Shown: piece after piece, positions 9,191-22,210 of the stretch
How the letters are laid out: every line of letters begins with the position of its first letter
Numbering within the stretch: position 1 is the first letter of the stretch
From: Lepus europaeus
Lineage: Eukaryota > Chordata > Mammalia > Lagomorpha > Leporidae
NCBI RefSeq assembly: GCF_033115175.1
Contig: NC_084834.1
Coordinates: 118,044,275 to 118,108,274, forward strand
Length of the DNA: 64,000 bases
Direction of reading: 5' to 3'
Position numbers and translations under genes: made by a program
The notes under the pieces: generated by a model
Databases searched by the model: none
What the model was told of the DNA's origin: nothing
What the model saw: the letters and a program-made list of their open reading frames with translations, nothing else

Positions 9191-10590
9191 CTTACATAAT
9201 ATCAACTGTGCATAAAGACAAAAGGTTGAGGAAAGCATGCCAAATACAACAGAATTTTTACCTTTGATGCAACAAGTAGACTTTAAGTTAGTTCCATGGG
9301 ACATTTTCCCCTCTGTGTTTTGTTATCCTGATTATAAAAAATGCATTGTAAGGAGAAAAAAGGTGACCCTCAAAATAACTCAAGAAAATTCAAGATGCAG
9401 CTGTGTTGACACCTGATTTGGATTACAGGAAACTCTAGCATTTCAAGAGTAGATTTTTGTGGATCTACATTTGAGAGTTTCCCCACATACTTGATTCATC
9501 TACTCCATATTTCCTGTGGCTAATCAAGCTAGTCCAGAAAGCCAGCAGCATGATTTGTGCCAAAACATTATCCACCAACCCTTGATCAGTCGTCGAAAAG
9601 CAATCTTTAAAATAAACATTTACAGTTTCTAGAAACCATTAGAGAATTCTGTGGCTGTTTTAGAGATAAATTGCATTTAAACAGTAGCTGGGCTCTGTAG
9701 AGGAAAGGGAGTGAAGCAGACAGGTTGATCAACAGGTGGTAAGCAATGGCTATGAAAGTACTCTGGTGTTCTATCTTAAAATAAAGCGATGATAGATAAT
9801 AATGATACACCTTGTAGATCTCTACAAACAGAGAAGAGAGAGAAATATACAAGAAAGGATTATTAATGTTTGCATCATACTATAATGTCAAATGTTTGAG
9901 GAGAAAGATATGTTTACCCTGATTGGCTATTGTACAATTTATACATGTGTCAAAACATCACGTGGTCCTCCCAAAATATATGGAAGTATATATGTCTGTT
10001 AAAATTTATATGCACATATATAATGTATAGTTTAAAAAGAAAAAGAGAAAAAGTTAAAGGCATGATAATAGATGACATTTATAAGTAGTGTGATATGAGA
10101 AGGTAAGACAAAAAACAATTATCTGATTCATGGTGGATTCAGGATGATAAAAACAGAGCTTATGTATTGGAGCCATATGCTCACAGACAGTGAGTGTGCA
10201 TGCTCCTTGTCTCCCGGTCATCAGTACAATGACTGGTCACTGTGGTCCACCAATAACAAATAGTCGTTGACAATGAGTTCTGTGTGTGTACATGTGTGTG
10301 CATGTGTGTGTGTGTCCTAATTTCTTTCAGACTTACTTTCACCATCTCTGTCCTCTCTGTTTCAATGTCACAGGAATAATTTTTTTTTTCATTCACTGCT
10401 TCCAATTTTTCTCCTCCCCTCACCTCTTGAGCCTACGCTTCTTAAATCCTTATCCTCAACTTTCCCCTTGTAGGTATTGACATTAGTAATGACAACCCAA
10501 AGTTGCATTTTACTTAGATTTAATTTAACTTTTCTGAAGTATTTGATAACTATTGTCTGTTCTCCATTCATAAAATGATCTCCTTACTTA
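9191..10590. other. Mostly unique sequence
   Basis: About 9920-10045 resembles an old L1 3' end (tacatgtgtcaaaacatcac). A short (TG)n-type microsatellite lies at 10281-10316. Nothing else recognised. Confidence 0.4.
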
Positions 10591-11690
10591 GCTCATATTG
10601 TGCTACAAGTGCATGGGTTTGCTTTTTCCTAATACAGCTTCTTACCCATCCTGTTACCAGGGATCCACCATTTCTTTGACTTTCGTAATTTTAAGTAGTT
10701 CCATTTTTATCCCATACATTGCTTCAGTTTTCAGTCTATTTACTCTTGATGATCTCATCCATGTTCATGTTTCCCAAATTGATATGTTTATCCTAAATTA
10801 CTCTCCTAAAATTCAGAAATAATCATACTTCTCTTTATTTGATACTTGAACATGGGTGTGAATAGGAATTTCAAATTGAACATGTCTAGAAGCCAACTCT
10901 GGATTCTTCTCTTTGAATGTGTTGTGCTTTTATTTTTCTGTCTAACGATGGCAGACAATTCTGTTTTTGACTTAATCAGGCCAAATACTGTGGTTTTCTC
11001 CTGGACTCCTGTGTTTGCTCAAGTCTTTATCCAGTTTGTCAGTGTGTGTTTCCAGCTGCATACTCAAAATACTTCCAGTGTCTACATATTCCTCAACAAT
11101 TCCACTGCTACTGCTGCATTTCCAGCCCATGATCATCGATCCATATTTTTGCAGTCTTACAGACAAGTATTCTCTTAAAGACTCATCACATCATGCCACT
11201 CTTATTCAAGAAAGCCTCAATAACTCCTTATTTCACTCAGAGTAAACACCAATATTTATAATAATTTACGAGACCCAGTGCAATCAATTCCTTTAGACAC
11301 TGTAGCCTCATGTCCTACTATGTACAACAGTGCAGCAGGACTTTTTGTTGTACTCTTCCTTGGATTTATCAGCCGTATGTGTCACCTCAGGGCCTTTGCA
11401 CTTACTTTATAAATTGCTGGGAGTGTTGTTCCCCAGTCATTGCCATTATTTCACCATGTTATCAGCATTGGTGCAGATCTTTGCTCAAATCTCACCATCC
11501 TAACAAGGACTTCGCCATCAACTAAATTCAAACTTCAAGTTTCTCTTCCTTGCCATTCTCTGGTTTGCTTCTTCCCAAAGAACTTACAACCAATGAAACA
11601 CTATATATTTTGTATTTTTCTGTTATTATTTACATTCTACAATTTCAATGTCCACTCTTTGAAAACAGGTTAACGCATCTGTTCTTTTTT
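10591..11690 (+). repeat. L2 (LINE-2) 3' fragment
   Basis: Contains ctttatccagtttgtc-type L2 body text, then tcactcagagtaaacacc, cctcagggcctttgcactta and gatctttgctcaaatctcacc, which occur in this order in the mammalian L2 3' region. Frames are broken throughout. Confidence 0.55.
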
Positions 11691-11785
11691 AAATGCTCTA
11701 TTCCTAGAGCCTTAAGCTCTACATCCTTTGGTTTTAGTGTACAAAGAGTTTTAGTTACTACATGTGCATTTCTTTGCTTGAGTGT

Positions 11786-12960
11786 TTTTTTTTTTCTTGT
11801 TTTTGTGATATGCTCTTCCAAAATGCAAGGTTTTCTTTCAACAGCAATCTGGCTGAGTTTCATGATGGGGAGCTAGGCCAGACCATACAGAGACTTCTGC
11901 CCGTGCTCTTGTTCTATGGCCTTGTGAAGCCACAAGCAGCCTGGTTAGAGCTGTTGTTCTTCCCCAAGGCAGACAGCCATAGTACCTTGGACTTTGTGCA
12001 AAATACTAAATGCTGGTTTGGCACCCAAGGCCCGCTCTGAAAAGAGGGGCAATCCTTTGCACAGCCAGCCCAGGGGGCAAGGGAAGGTGAGTTAAGAGGC
12101 CACCCCCAAGAGAAGAAAAGGAAAGTGAGAAGGGGACAGGAAAAGATGTGCCAGCTTGGGAGACACAGGCACAGGGCTAGTTTCTGTATTTCTTCTGGTG
12201 TGGAGGGCAGGTGTCCAAGCAGTGGAGGTTACAGATCCTCATCTCTAAATGCTCCAGGAAGTCGACATTGCTCTGGACATCACTGTGTGCCACTGGCATC
12301 TGTCCTGGTACTGCCAATCCCTAGCATGCTCACTGAATTCAGCTTACTGGAGAGTTTGACCATGAACTCCCTGCAGGCATCAGGTGACTCCAGGAGTGAT
12401 TTCACAGCTGGCTGTCATGTGTCCCAGGGTACCTCCTCTAGGCTGCCAGATTTCTTCACCCATCAGTTCATCTACTATGAACTGCAAAAAGATGCTCATC
12501 GTGATGGCCTGGGGACGGGTGACCCACTGTAGACCATCCTTACTCATGAGGAATTGCACAGCCATATTCAGGCGCACCTTGCCCCAGCCTGGCTCTGGGC
12601 TCTGCATGCTTCACCTGGGCAGTGGCACAGAGGAGGTACCCTGCCAGCCTCGCACATGGGGGACCAGGGAGGAGCCTCTGCCTTCTTGGAGTGGCTGGCC
12701 AGGCAGGAAGAGTTGGAGGCTGAGCTCACTGATGCCTGTGCTCACCAGAAGACAGCCCTTCTCAGGGACTTCAACCACAGAGGGATCAAAGTGCAGGTGG
12801 CAATAGTGACCCAGGGTCTGGCCTGGCCTTAGGAATTCCTTCTTGGAGATCTTCCCTTCCAGAGACTTGTACTACCGGTGCCACTTCTTGAGGACCAAGA
12901 TCTACCCACACTCAACTTATGTATCCCACACTTATCCCTCAAATAATGACCCTTGGAAGT
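11786..12960 (-). pseudogene. Unidentified GC-rich pseudogene-like block
   Basis: This is the most GC-rich block not explained by known repeats. On the minus strand the frame beginning ILVLKKWHRYYK (about 12917) stays open about 100 codons to a stop near 12610. It resumes at 12607 with 75 open codons containing MAVQFLMSKDGLQWVTRPQA and stops near 12380. After a frame change a further stretch reads MVKLSSKLNSVSMLG. A T-rich run at 11786-11810 could be the complement of a poly-A tail, as in a processed pseudogene. Plus-strand frames of 135 and 140 codons also exist, so the strand is not certain. I do not recognise the family. Confidence 0.35.
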
Positions 12961-14726
12961 TGGTGCACAAATGCCCCAGATATTTGGTCATTTGAATGAG
13001 ATAACTCGGAGACACATTCTTCATATTGATTCTAAGTTTGCCTGGGCATTAAGCCATCATTGCTTGCAGGAATTAATTTCCCAACAACCCAATATGCTAG
13101 CTGCCTTCTTTCCCTATCTCACTTTTCTTAGTCACAACCCTGAGTCTTGGGGTCCAGTCCTGAACAGATTATTCCTTATCCATCACTCTTAATGCTTGCG
13201 ACAGTGTGCATTCAAAGTCAGATATTTGCTTTTGTGGGAAATCAAAGTATTTTATGAACAAAGACAAGAAGTCCATTAAAAGTCTGCAGTTTTCAGCTAG
13301 AATTTTCATTGAAGATTCTGTTACATGATTTTAATAATAACTCTTACTAAATGGTATGACTATCTATCCTCAAATGAGTGCACGCCAAAATGGTCTATAC
13401 AAAGATCTGTTTAGTAGTAGGATAGAGAACATAAATGTTAAAGAAATTAGCAGTCTAATGAAGGAACACAAAGCAGGAAAGGCCTTTGGAGACTGTCTCT
13501 TCTTGTACTGACCCGTGCTACTCCATTTGTTAACTCCATTTCCTTATGTCATCAAGTGGTATGGACACAGGCAAATAAGCCACATGGGGTAAATAGACTC
13601 ATTAAAGTTTTAACACACTCTATTGTAATTAATTGTTTAAACCTCACTAAAGTCACTTTATGTCAATGCTACATTTCTTCAGCCTTTCTAAAACCCACAT
13701 TTCTTCTTGAATTTAAATTTTACTTAGTCTATACATATTTATTTACTGGGTTTTAGATTTTGTAGCTTGAATAATTCCCAGTTACATTAATTACTAATTG
13801 GAGGTAATTTCCACTGTTAAATTCTGTTCACCTAGAAATTATCGGAACCTGAAATGGATTTACTGTTCAAAAATAAGCTAACACATGTACACACAAATTT
13901 AGATATAAATATTAACTCTTTGTAATAACTACAATGTTAAGGGAATAAAACATAAAATTCTGAAAGAATACACAGTGTAGGTATATCATCAAGTTAGATA
14001 ATTTCTTCTTCATCTTTTAAGTGCCACTGCTGAAAATTTCTGCATTGGAAAGCAGGACAATTTTGCTCTCATCAATTGAACAGCAAAAGGAGATACTTAG
14101 AAAACATTGCATCAGTTTAGCTTAATGAAAAATAAATGATAGCATAATAGTTGTAGGGACAATGATCCTAATTTGTAAAATCATTCAAATAGTAGCCATC
14201 CCTAAGCCTACAGGAGAAAGAGAAATTCTAGCATGAACTGACTGAAGTATATTATGAGAGACATATTATGGCATTGAGATCAAATATGGCTTTAGACCCA
14301 CTTCACCTCTCTGAGGGCTCACACGATGTGTCACCTAACAGAATGAAGTAACATGAACTGGAGATTTCTGAAGATGAGGATACTTTGATACTGACACAAC
14401 TCTCATAAGCCTGAGAAGAAACCTCACTGTCAGAGGAGCATAAACCAACTGAAGTGAAAAACCTCTTCCAACTGACCTGGGCTAAATACAAGTGCAACAA
14501 AGGAAAGATTCCAAACCATGGGATTTGTCTCTGCACCAAGATGCTCATGGTCAGGCAGTTCTCTGATTGCTGAGTGCGACCTGGCTGTCCCACTGTCTAT
14601 CTTATAAGATATTGCCAAGCTTTAATATCATATAAGTCACCTTTGGGGAAACTGAGTAACTAGGACCACAAGAGAGCTCTAAACATGACAAAAATGTGGA
14701 CATCTTCTATAAAATATTTTAATTTT
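12961..14726. other. Unique sequence
   Basis: No gene or repeat recognised. 14280-14620 is slightly less AT-rich with a 96-codon minus frame but no recognisable domain. Confidence 0.45.
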
Positions 14727-15068
14727 GGATCTAGCCCTGTGGCACAGCAGGTAAGCCCCTGCGGGCATCACCAACATCCAATATAGGAACCAATTTGTGT
14801 ACCAGCTACTCCACTTTCCATCCAGCTCTCTGCTAATGGCCTGGGAAAAGTAGCAGAATGTGGACCAAGAATTTGCACCCCTGCAACCCACGTGGTAGAC
14901 CCAAATAAATCTCCTGTTTCCAGCCTGGCCCTGCACTGGCCATTGTGATCATCCAAGGAGTGAACTAGTAGAACAAGTAGATGGAAGATCTCATCCTCGC
15001 TGTGTGTCTCTCCCTCTCTCTCTCTCTCTGCAACTCTAACTTAAATAAATAAATAAAATATTTTTAAA
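14727..15068 (+). repeat. Old CSINE
   Basis: Head ggatctagccctgtggcacagc; body with atccagctctctgctaatgg-cctggg; CT-rich tail and ttaaataaataaataaaat. Diverged. Confidence 0.8.
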
Positions 15069-15756
15069 AAGCATTTTAATTTATGTATCAATTGTTACAG
15101 AATTGTATTTCTTGAATAAATTATGATAAATTGAAAATGTTCATGTAACAACAATAAAATGTTAAAAAAAAGAAAAATAAATTCCCTTTCTTATCACAAA
15201 ATGGCAACACACTGACAAAAGAGCTTTTAAAAGCATATAGAACCCATTAAAAAGTAATAAAAACTAAGTAAATAAGAATAAATTAAACCAAAGAATTGAA
15301 GTATTTCTACAATTGTAAGTACAAAACACTGATGAAATAAATCATCAAGGACACAAAAAAATGGTAACATAAATTATTTGTGATTGATAGAATTAATATT
15401 GTCAAAATATCCGTAGAAAGCAATCTACAAATTCAATGAAATAACCATAAGAATGCCAATGACATTTTTTATAGAATTAGAAAAAAAATCCTATAATTCA
15501 TATGGTACCACAAGACATAAAATAGCCAAGCATTCCTGAGAAAAATAAAACAAAGCTAGAAGCACTACAGTACATGATTTGAAAACAGATTATAAAAATA
15601 GCCTTTAACTGACATGAAAATAACATATGGATTAATAGAACAGAGCAGAATACCCAGAAATTAATCCATGTACAAACAACCAACTGTTTTGGAAAAAGGT
15701 GCCAAAAATATACACTGGGAAAGATAAAATATTTTCAATAAATGTGGCCAGGCAAA

Positions 15757-15884
15757 ATCTCTATCTCTATCTCTATCTCTATCTCTATCTCTATCTCTAT
15801 CTCTATCTCTCTCTATCATCTCTACCTCTACCTCTACCTCTACCTCTACCTCTACCTCTAATTATCTACCTCATCTATCTATCT
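15757..15884. repeat. Compound (ATCTCT)n / (ACCTCT)n microsatellite
   Basis: About nine hexamers of ATCTCT, then about seven of ACCTCT, then CTAT repeats. It lies inside the L1. A 110-codon frame across it encodes alternating Tyr-Leu and Pro-Leu and is an artefact. Confidence 0.95.
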
Positions 15885-16472
15885 CCAAGTAAAACATTGA
15901 AATTGGATCCCTATCTCTCACCACATACAAAAATCAGCTTGATATGGATCAAATACCTAAATGTGTGGCCTGAACCTATGAAATTGCTAGAAGAAAACAT
16001 AGGAGACACTTCAAGACATTTGTATAGGTGATAATATTTTTGCACAAGACCCCACAAACAAAGGCAACAAAACTAAAATTGAGAAAATGCAATAATGTGA
16101 AACTTAGAAGCTTCTGCATAGCAAAGAAAAAAAATCAACAAAGTGAAAAAAATCCAGTTGAAATAAAGAAAATAGTTGCAAGCTAGTTATCCAACCAAAA
16201 AAATTAATATCCAGAATATAGCAGGAGCTCAAGAAACTCAGCAACAGCAAAATGACCAAACCAGTTAAGAAATGAGCAAAGAACCTGAATAGAGAGTCCT
16301 CAAGTATAGTAATACAAATGGCTAACAAATGTATGAAAAAAAATGCTCATAGCATTAGTCATCAGGGAAATGCACAATAAACCCACCATGAGATATCACT
16401 TAACCCTGTTAGAATGGCTTTTATCGAAATGACAAAAAGTGAAAAATGTTGATGAGAATGTGGAGAAAGGAA

Positions 16473-16559
16473 AACTTTTTATTAAATATCAATTTATGTT
16501 TTTGAAAGTCAGAGTTACAAAGAGAGGGGAAAAGGGAGAGGCAGAGGGAGGAGGAGGAA

Positions 16560-16595
<36 letters not shown>

Positions 16596-16853
16596 TTTCC
16601 AACTAGTGGTTAACTCTCCAGATGGCTGCAATGTCCCGCACTGGGCCAGGATGAGGCCCGGAGTAGGAGCTTTCTCCATTCTCCTAAGTAGATGTAAGAG
16701 AGCCAAACACCTGGGCCATCTTCTGTCTCTTTGCCCAGGACTTTTGCAGATAAGTGAATTGGAATTGGAACAGGAGGGACTCAAATCAGCACCCATATGG
16801 GATGCAGATATTGCAAGAAGCAGCATAGCCTATTACACCACAGTCTGGCCCTG
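16473..16853 (-). repeat. Old CSINE with (GA)n-expanded tail
   Basis: Minus-strand SINE: A-rich tail at the left, a purine block of about 30 GA units at 16560-16592, body with ctgggccatcttctgt, and head complement cacagtctggccct at the right. Confidence 0.8.
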
Positions 16854-16866
16854 AAAGGGAAACTCT

Positions 16867-17189
16867 TTTTTTTTTTTTTTTTTTCGTTTGACAGGCAGAG
16901 TTAGACAGTGAGAGACAGAGAAAAATGTGTTCCTTTTGTTGGTTCACCCCACCAAATGGCCGCTAAAGCTGGCGCACTGCGCCAATCCAAAACCAGGAGC
17001 CAGGTGCCCCTTCCTGGTCTCCCATGCGATTGCAGGGCCCAAGCACTTGGGCCATCTTCCACTGCCCTCCCGAGCCACAGAAGAGAGCTGGACTGGAAGA
17101 GGAGCAACCGGGACAAGAACCCGGCACCCGTATGGGATGCCAACGCTTCAGGCAGAGGATTAACCAAGTGAGCCACGGCGCTGGCCCCC
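16867..17189 (-). repeat. Young CSINE with target-site duplication
   Basis: T run, then gacaggcagagttagacagtg and the full body, ending cacggcgctggccccc. Flanked by agggaaactct at 16856-16866 and 17190-17200. It inserted directly beside an older CSINE. Confidence 0.9.
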
Positions 17190-17790
17190 AGGGAAACTCT
17201 TACACATCATTGTTGGAAATATAAATTAATACAGCTACTATGAAAAACATGAAGATTCCTTTAAAAGCCAGAAATGAAACTGCTATATTCCATCAATCCC
17301 ACTACTGGGTCTATATCCAAACACCTCAAAATAATTGTAGCAGAGAGATCTGCTCCACCATGATTATACCAGCACAATTCATAATAGCCAAGATATGGAA
17401 TCAACCAAGGTGGCCATGATCAGATGAATGAATAAATAAAATGGAGTATAATTACATAATGAGAGATTATTCTGACATGCAAAAAGGAATAAAATACTGT
17501 CATTAGCAACAAAATGAGTGAAACTGGAGGACCCTGAATTAACTAAAATAAGCCATGGGAATACCTCAAATTCTCACTTACAAATGGAAGTTAAAAACTC
17601 AATCTTGCCCACAACACTGATTCTATAGGCTAAGAGGGGTTGCACAGATAGGGGGTGTTTCCATAATTAATTACCAAATCAGAGTTTACTCAAAGGAATA
17701 AGTTCCTTGTGTTACACAACTTAGTGGGGTGATTATATTTCACAATCACCTACTATATATTTTTATGAACAAATAAAAGAAAGGAGCTCC

Positions 17791-18715
17791 AATCCACATA
17801 TAATAAAGCAATGTAGAAGACACAGAAACCGAAATAAATCAATAACTAAGACAGGTTGAATCAGTAACGAAGCTCCTCCCAACAAAGTAATGCAGAGAAC
17901 TGGATGGTTTCACTGCCTTTCAAATTCTCACTTCCATGCAATTGCTGGAAGCCTTTCACATGAACAGTGTTTAGTGAGATAGTATAGGAATTACAATGCT
18001 TATACATAGCATACAATGATGAATGAGTCTCCCATTGTATGGAAAAGAAACACTACAAACCATATGGTGATGCAGATTACATCAGAGCTGTGATAAAACG
18101 CTGCCACCACCCAAAACAACAAATTGAACAATATCCTCCCCAGTCCTGTGTAGAAGTAGAGCACATCACCTTGAAATTCTGGAAAGGTCAAGAGCTGACA
18201 TTCTAGTCTCTGTTTTAGAGCAGAACTGGGGACAGAAGCTTTCCATACTGACATTCAGTTAGAGATTAAAGTTTATTTTGTAGAACAGTGTTATGTCTTT
18301 GACTTGTTCACATATGCACGTATCAAAATTGTTTAAATATTATCTGTACCTTGGAAATTCAGATGCTCAATAGCTTTGTAGCTATGTATGCGCAGAAATA
18401 TGTTTAATGTCATTTGTGCTCAGCAGAAAGTGACAGCACTGCTGGATATATGGTCTCGAAAGTTCTCAATTGGATTTCCAAATTTGAAAGCAACTTCATC
18501 TGCAGATATTCATTATGAATTGTTAGAACTTTATTGCACAATGTTTTTTTCACTTCACAGCCTGCCTAATATTTGTGTGCTAAGTTACAGAAGGCAGAAT
18601 AGTTTCAATATTTTTTTTCAAAATAATCAGAAAACATGTCTCTAATATATCTTTAGAAAATGGTTTATAAATACTTATTCAATTCTTATAATTGTTTGCC
18701 ATACAATTAAGTAAG
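17791..18715. other. Unique sequence
   Basis: Nothing recognised. Confidence 0.45.
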
Positions 18716-19012
18716 CAGCAGGGTTGCTATCATGGTGTAAGAGGTTAAGCCGCTGCCTGCAACACAGACAGTCCATATGGTGCCAGTTCCAGTCCCTGCT
18801 GCTCCAGGACTGATCCAGCTCCCTGCTAAAGCAGCAGAAGATGGCCCAAGTCTCTGGGCCTGTACACACACATGGGAGACTTGGATGAAACCCCCGGCAC
18901 CCAGCTTCGGCCTGCCCCAACCCTGGCTGTTGTAGCTGTTTGGGGAGTGAACACTATATGGAAGATCTCTCTCTGTAACTCTGCCTTTCAAATAAAATAA
19001 ATGGTTTTTAAA
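18716..19012 (+). repeat. Old CSINE
   Basis: gttaagccgctgcctgcaac head, gaagatggcccaagtc body, ctctgcctttcaaataaaat tail. Confidence 0.85.
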
Positions 19013-20234
19013 ATACTTAAGAATCAATAAATATCACATAAAACTTTTTGCTTTTCATTTACAAATTCTTAAATACTGATGTATTCATCAGTTTATGAAA
19101 TAGTTTATAAAATAAGCATGATTGTATATGGCCAAAACATTCATGGAAAAATTCTTTGTATATCCTTGAAATGCAAACAGATCATGTCTTGCTTAATTCA
19201 TGACCCTGACTTGTGGGAACTGAACAAGATAGGATATTGGCAAATAAATATTTCCTAAGCTTTTCTGAAATTAAAGGAGCTCTAAAGTTTAAAACTATTC
19301 AGTAACTTTTAGGGCTTACTGCCCTGAATGAATATATTCCTCCAAATTCTTCCCTGTCAATGAAGATGGCTTATTGAACTGATGGCAAATGTAGATTTTT
19401 GTCTCAAAGTATATGAAACAGGTCTAACCTCTGATGGCAAATATCAATTTTGACTTCAGACTCTCAACAGGAACAAGATGAGATAAGTTATGTAATTTTG
19501 ATTAATGATGTAAATGGTGTGACATATCCATTTTAACTTTGATATTTGTTCCTATCAGACATAGGGTGTATCTTCTTTAAGAGCAATTTGTTTTCAAGCA
19601 CTCACATATCATTTACCATTATTTCTGTAAAATATTTTAGACAGCCTCTTGCAGTTTAGAAATTCATCAAATTAGAGTAATATTAAATTGCATTTCAGAA
19701 TAATATTAAAATGCATTTGTTCTTCAGATTATAAAAGTAAAAACATAGCTGTTATCTCTGGGGGTATTCATTGATTATTTTTAGCATAATGTAAAATTAA
19801 GACTATTTAGTGCCTATTTTTTTAATATATGTCTTACATGGTACTTATCAAGTCAATTCATAATTATATTCTCCTTCTTGAACATTTTAGAGTTAGATTT
19901 GGCATAAGTATTTTTCCTGTGGGTTAGAATCATAAAACTCAATAGCTTTATCTGATTCATACTATGCTATATTTCCTCCAACACACATCATTAGTTGTAC
20001 TTCAAACCAATCTGGATGGAAGAAAGTAAGAACAATAAACATGATGATAATTAGGGAGAGTTTGTTAAGTGTGCTCTAATGAGGTCCTATTGTGGGATGT
20101 CTCTGATGAAGGAGCAGAAATCAGGACCAGCATACTGTGGAAGAAAGGATAAACAGAGCACATGGTTAGCAAGACGATAGAGAGAACTTGGAATTGTTTG
20201 GTCTAGGAAGACATCTGAAATACAATTTGCTACA
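19013..20234. other. Unique AT-rich sequence
   Basis: No repeat, RNA or coding potential recognised. Confidence 0.45.
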
Positions 20235-20400
20235 TACAGAAAATGTAATTAAACCATAATTGCGCTCAAGCACAATGAATGTGGGATAAACAGCTTGTGA
20301 ATCAATAAACCATGAGGCGGCAGGCTGATGTGCTTATTGATTTATGATTCATTGAGCTCTAAGTTTACTCCATTTCTAATTCATTTGGAACTACCCTATT
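20235..20400. promoter_or_regulatory. Candidate non-coding regulatory element with inverted homeodomain-type sites
   Basis: ATCAATAA (20301-20308) and its exact reverse complement TTATTGAT (20334-20341) face each other across a 25-bp GC-richer spacer, with TGATTTAT (HOX-PBX-type) at 20338-20345 and GAATCA/TGATTC outside. The block is repeat-free and less AT-monotonous than its surroundings. Function is inferred only from motif layout. Confidence 0.3.
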
Positions 20401-20821
20401 ATACTACACTGGGGTGCTGGGTGGAGTGACAGCATCATTTTATATGGAAAAAAGATTGTCTGATTTAATAGCACTTTTAAGTTTATGTGCATATGCTCAT
20501 GAGTTTTTTTTTTCCTACATACTTACCAAATCTACAGGCTATCATGTATCATTCAAATAAAATTCATAAATTAAGAGTGTCATCAATTAAGAAAGTTTAG
20601 GACAGTATAGACTTCTACAAGTGAAAATCCTAGCATTTCATTACTTTTAGACATGAATATAATCTTGGAATGCATATCCAATTATGAGTTCTAACAAAAA
20701 GCATTCTACATTTTAACCTAGGCAAGCTGCATATTTTAAATAACCCAGACTTTCTTACTTTGCTAGAACATATCTTTATTAACTTCTACATGAAATTTTT
20801 TGTCTGTTATAAATTTACTTT
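20401..20821. other. Unique AT-rich sequence
   Basis: Nothing recognised. Confidence 0.45.
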
Positions 20822-21475
20822 TATTTTTTTTAAACTTTAATTGAGTTATACAAATTTCATGTATTTCATACATGCAGATTTAGGAACATAGTTATACTTC
20901 CCATCCTACCCTCCCACCCATCCAAACCCCAACATCTGCTCCCTCTCCTGTACCCACTCTTAATTTTTACAAAGATGTATTTTTAGTTTACTTAATGATT
21001 ATATAGTTAACCCTACACTAAGTATGAAGGAAATCACAACAACAAAAACAAAAACCCTGTTCCTCAATGAAAGCGATAAGGACTCTAAGAGTTATCTGTA
21101 CCCCCATGTTCATTGCAGCACCAGTCACAATAGCTAAGATATGGAATCAATCCAGAAGTCCATCAGCTATGGACTGGATAAAGAAATTATGGTATATAAA
21201 CACTATGGAGTACTACTCAGCTGTAAAAAAAAAAGAAAGAAACAAAGGAGAAAAGAGAAAAAGAAAAATGAGAGGAGAGGAGAGGAAAGGTAAGGAGAGG
21301 AGAGAAGAAGAGAGGAATGAAAGAAAAAAGAAAAAAAAAAAGAAATTCTGGCCTACAACAAGACGGACTCAACTTGAAACCGTTATACTTGGTGACACAA
21401 GCCAGTGCCGAAAGTCAGATACCATACGTTTTCCCTGATTCGAGGTAACTAATAGAGTATCCGCAATATTAAAGT
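20822..21475 (-). mobile_element. 5'-inverted leporid L1 insertion
   Basis: 20822-21070 is the L1 3' UTR on the minus strand (aaatttcatgtatttcatac, ccctcccacccatcc). About 21075-21475 is the upstream L1 segment on the plus strand (atagctaagatatggaatca, tggagtactactcagctgta, ttttccctgattcgaggtaa). Twin-priming organisation. The A-rich site in the inverted part has expanded into a purine block. Confidence 0.65.
21225..21345. repeat. Purine-rich (GA/AAAG)n simple repeat
   Basis: About 120 bp, almost only A and G, grown from the A run of the L1 sequence. It accounts for the low-complexity Lys/Glu/Arg 123-codon frame here. Confidence 0.85.
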
Positions 21476-22210
21476 ATTGGAGTGAGATGGAAATTTTGAG
21501 ATTACATGGAACTTTTTTTGTGTGTATTCACATTACTAATTTTAAGTATATTTACAGATGAATCCTAGTTTTTTATCCCCTTTTTTCTGATTTTTAAGTA
21601 GCCCCAAAACAAATAGCTGGTTTTCCCTTCCGGTAACATAAGCAATCAGCAGTTCTAACATATGAATTAGAGTTTGCAATTGCTTCCATCTGCAGCTGTA
21701 CTCAGTATGTGAAAAATGTAACCACTGAATTCTCTCACATGTGACCATTAAAAGTAAAACTATTGTTTTCTTTAATCACATAAAGCTATGAAATCTATTG
21801 AGTTCATCAAGAATTATACATTTGATGGCTGAACTTGTACCTGCTAAATAATTAATTATTTAACATATTAGTTACTAATTCTGCAATAAAACAGTTACTA
21901 TTTCTTCAGTAAGCTAAGAAAAAATAAAGCACAAATGTTTACTACTCACAGTATTTATAAACTGATTATCTTTCTACATAATTTTCAACTTCTATCTTTC
22001 ATCATGTTATTTCTTACAGAATTTTAATAAAGCATTGCTATTGAAAAAGCAATGGCTAAGGTAATAAGGAAAATATGACATACCTCCAATTAGAAAAGAT
22101 AAATTTGCCTATTCATATATTTATCAAGTAGTGAATTTATTCATTGAATGTTTCTGTATTGATACGAGAGTATTCTAACTTCTACATTTGACATATTTAA
22201 AACCTGAACT
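21476..22210. other. Unique AT-rich sequence
   Basis: Nothing recognised. Confidence 0.45.

Larger units (their letters stand above)
15260..17790 (+). mobile_element. Old L1, ORF2 3' part and 3' UTR, interrupted
   Basis: The text corresponds to the C-terminal ORF2 region and 3' UTR of an old L1 on the plus strand (ggacacaaaaaaatggtaaca, cataggagacacttcaagac, gagatatcacttaaccctgtta, atagccaagatatggaatcaac). Frames are destroyed. It is interrupted by a microsatellite (15757-15884) and two SINEs (16473-16853 and 16867-17189). Confidence 0.7.

Noticed and set aside
12384..12806. 140-codon plus-strand frame as a host gene
   Set aside because: No recognisable domain, overlapping open frames on both strands caused by local GC content, and no splice or start context. 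Kept only as an unidentified pseudogene candidate.
15699..16031. 110-codon frame with Tyr-Leu and Pro-Leu repeats
   Set aside because: Translation of a hexamer microsatellite inside L1.
21067..21438. 123-codon Lys/Glu/Arg-rich frame
   Set aside because: Purine simple repeat inside an inverted L1 fragment.
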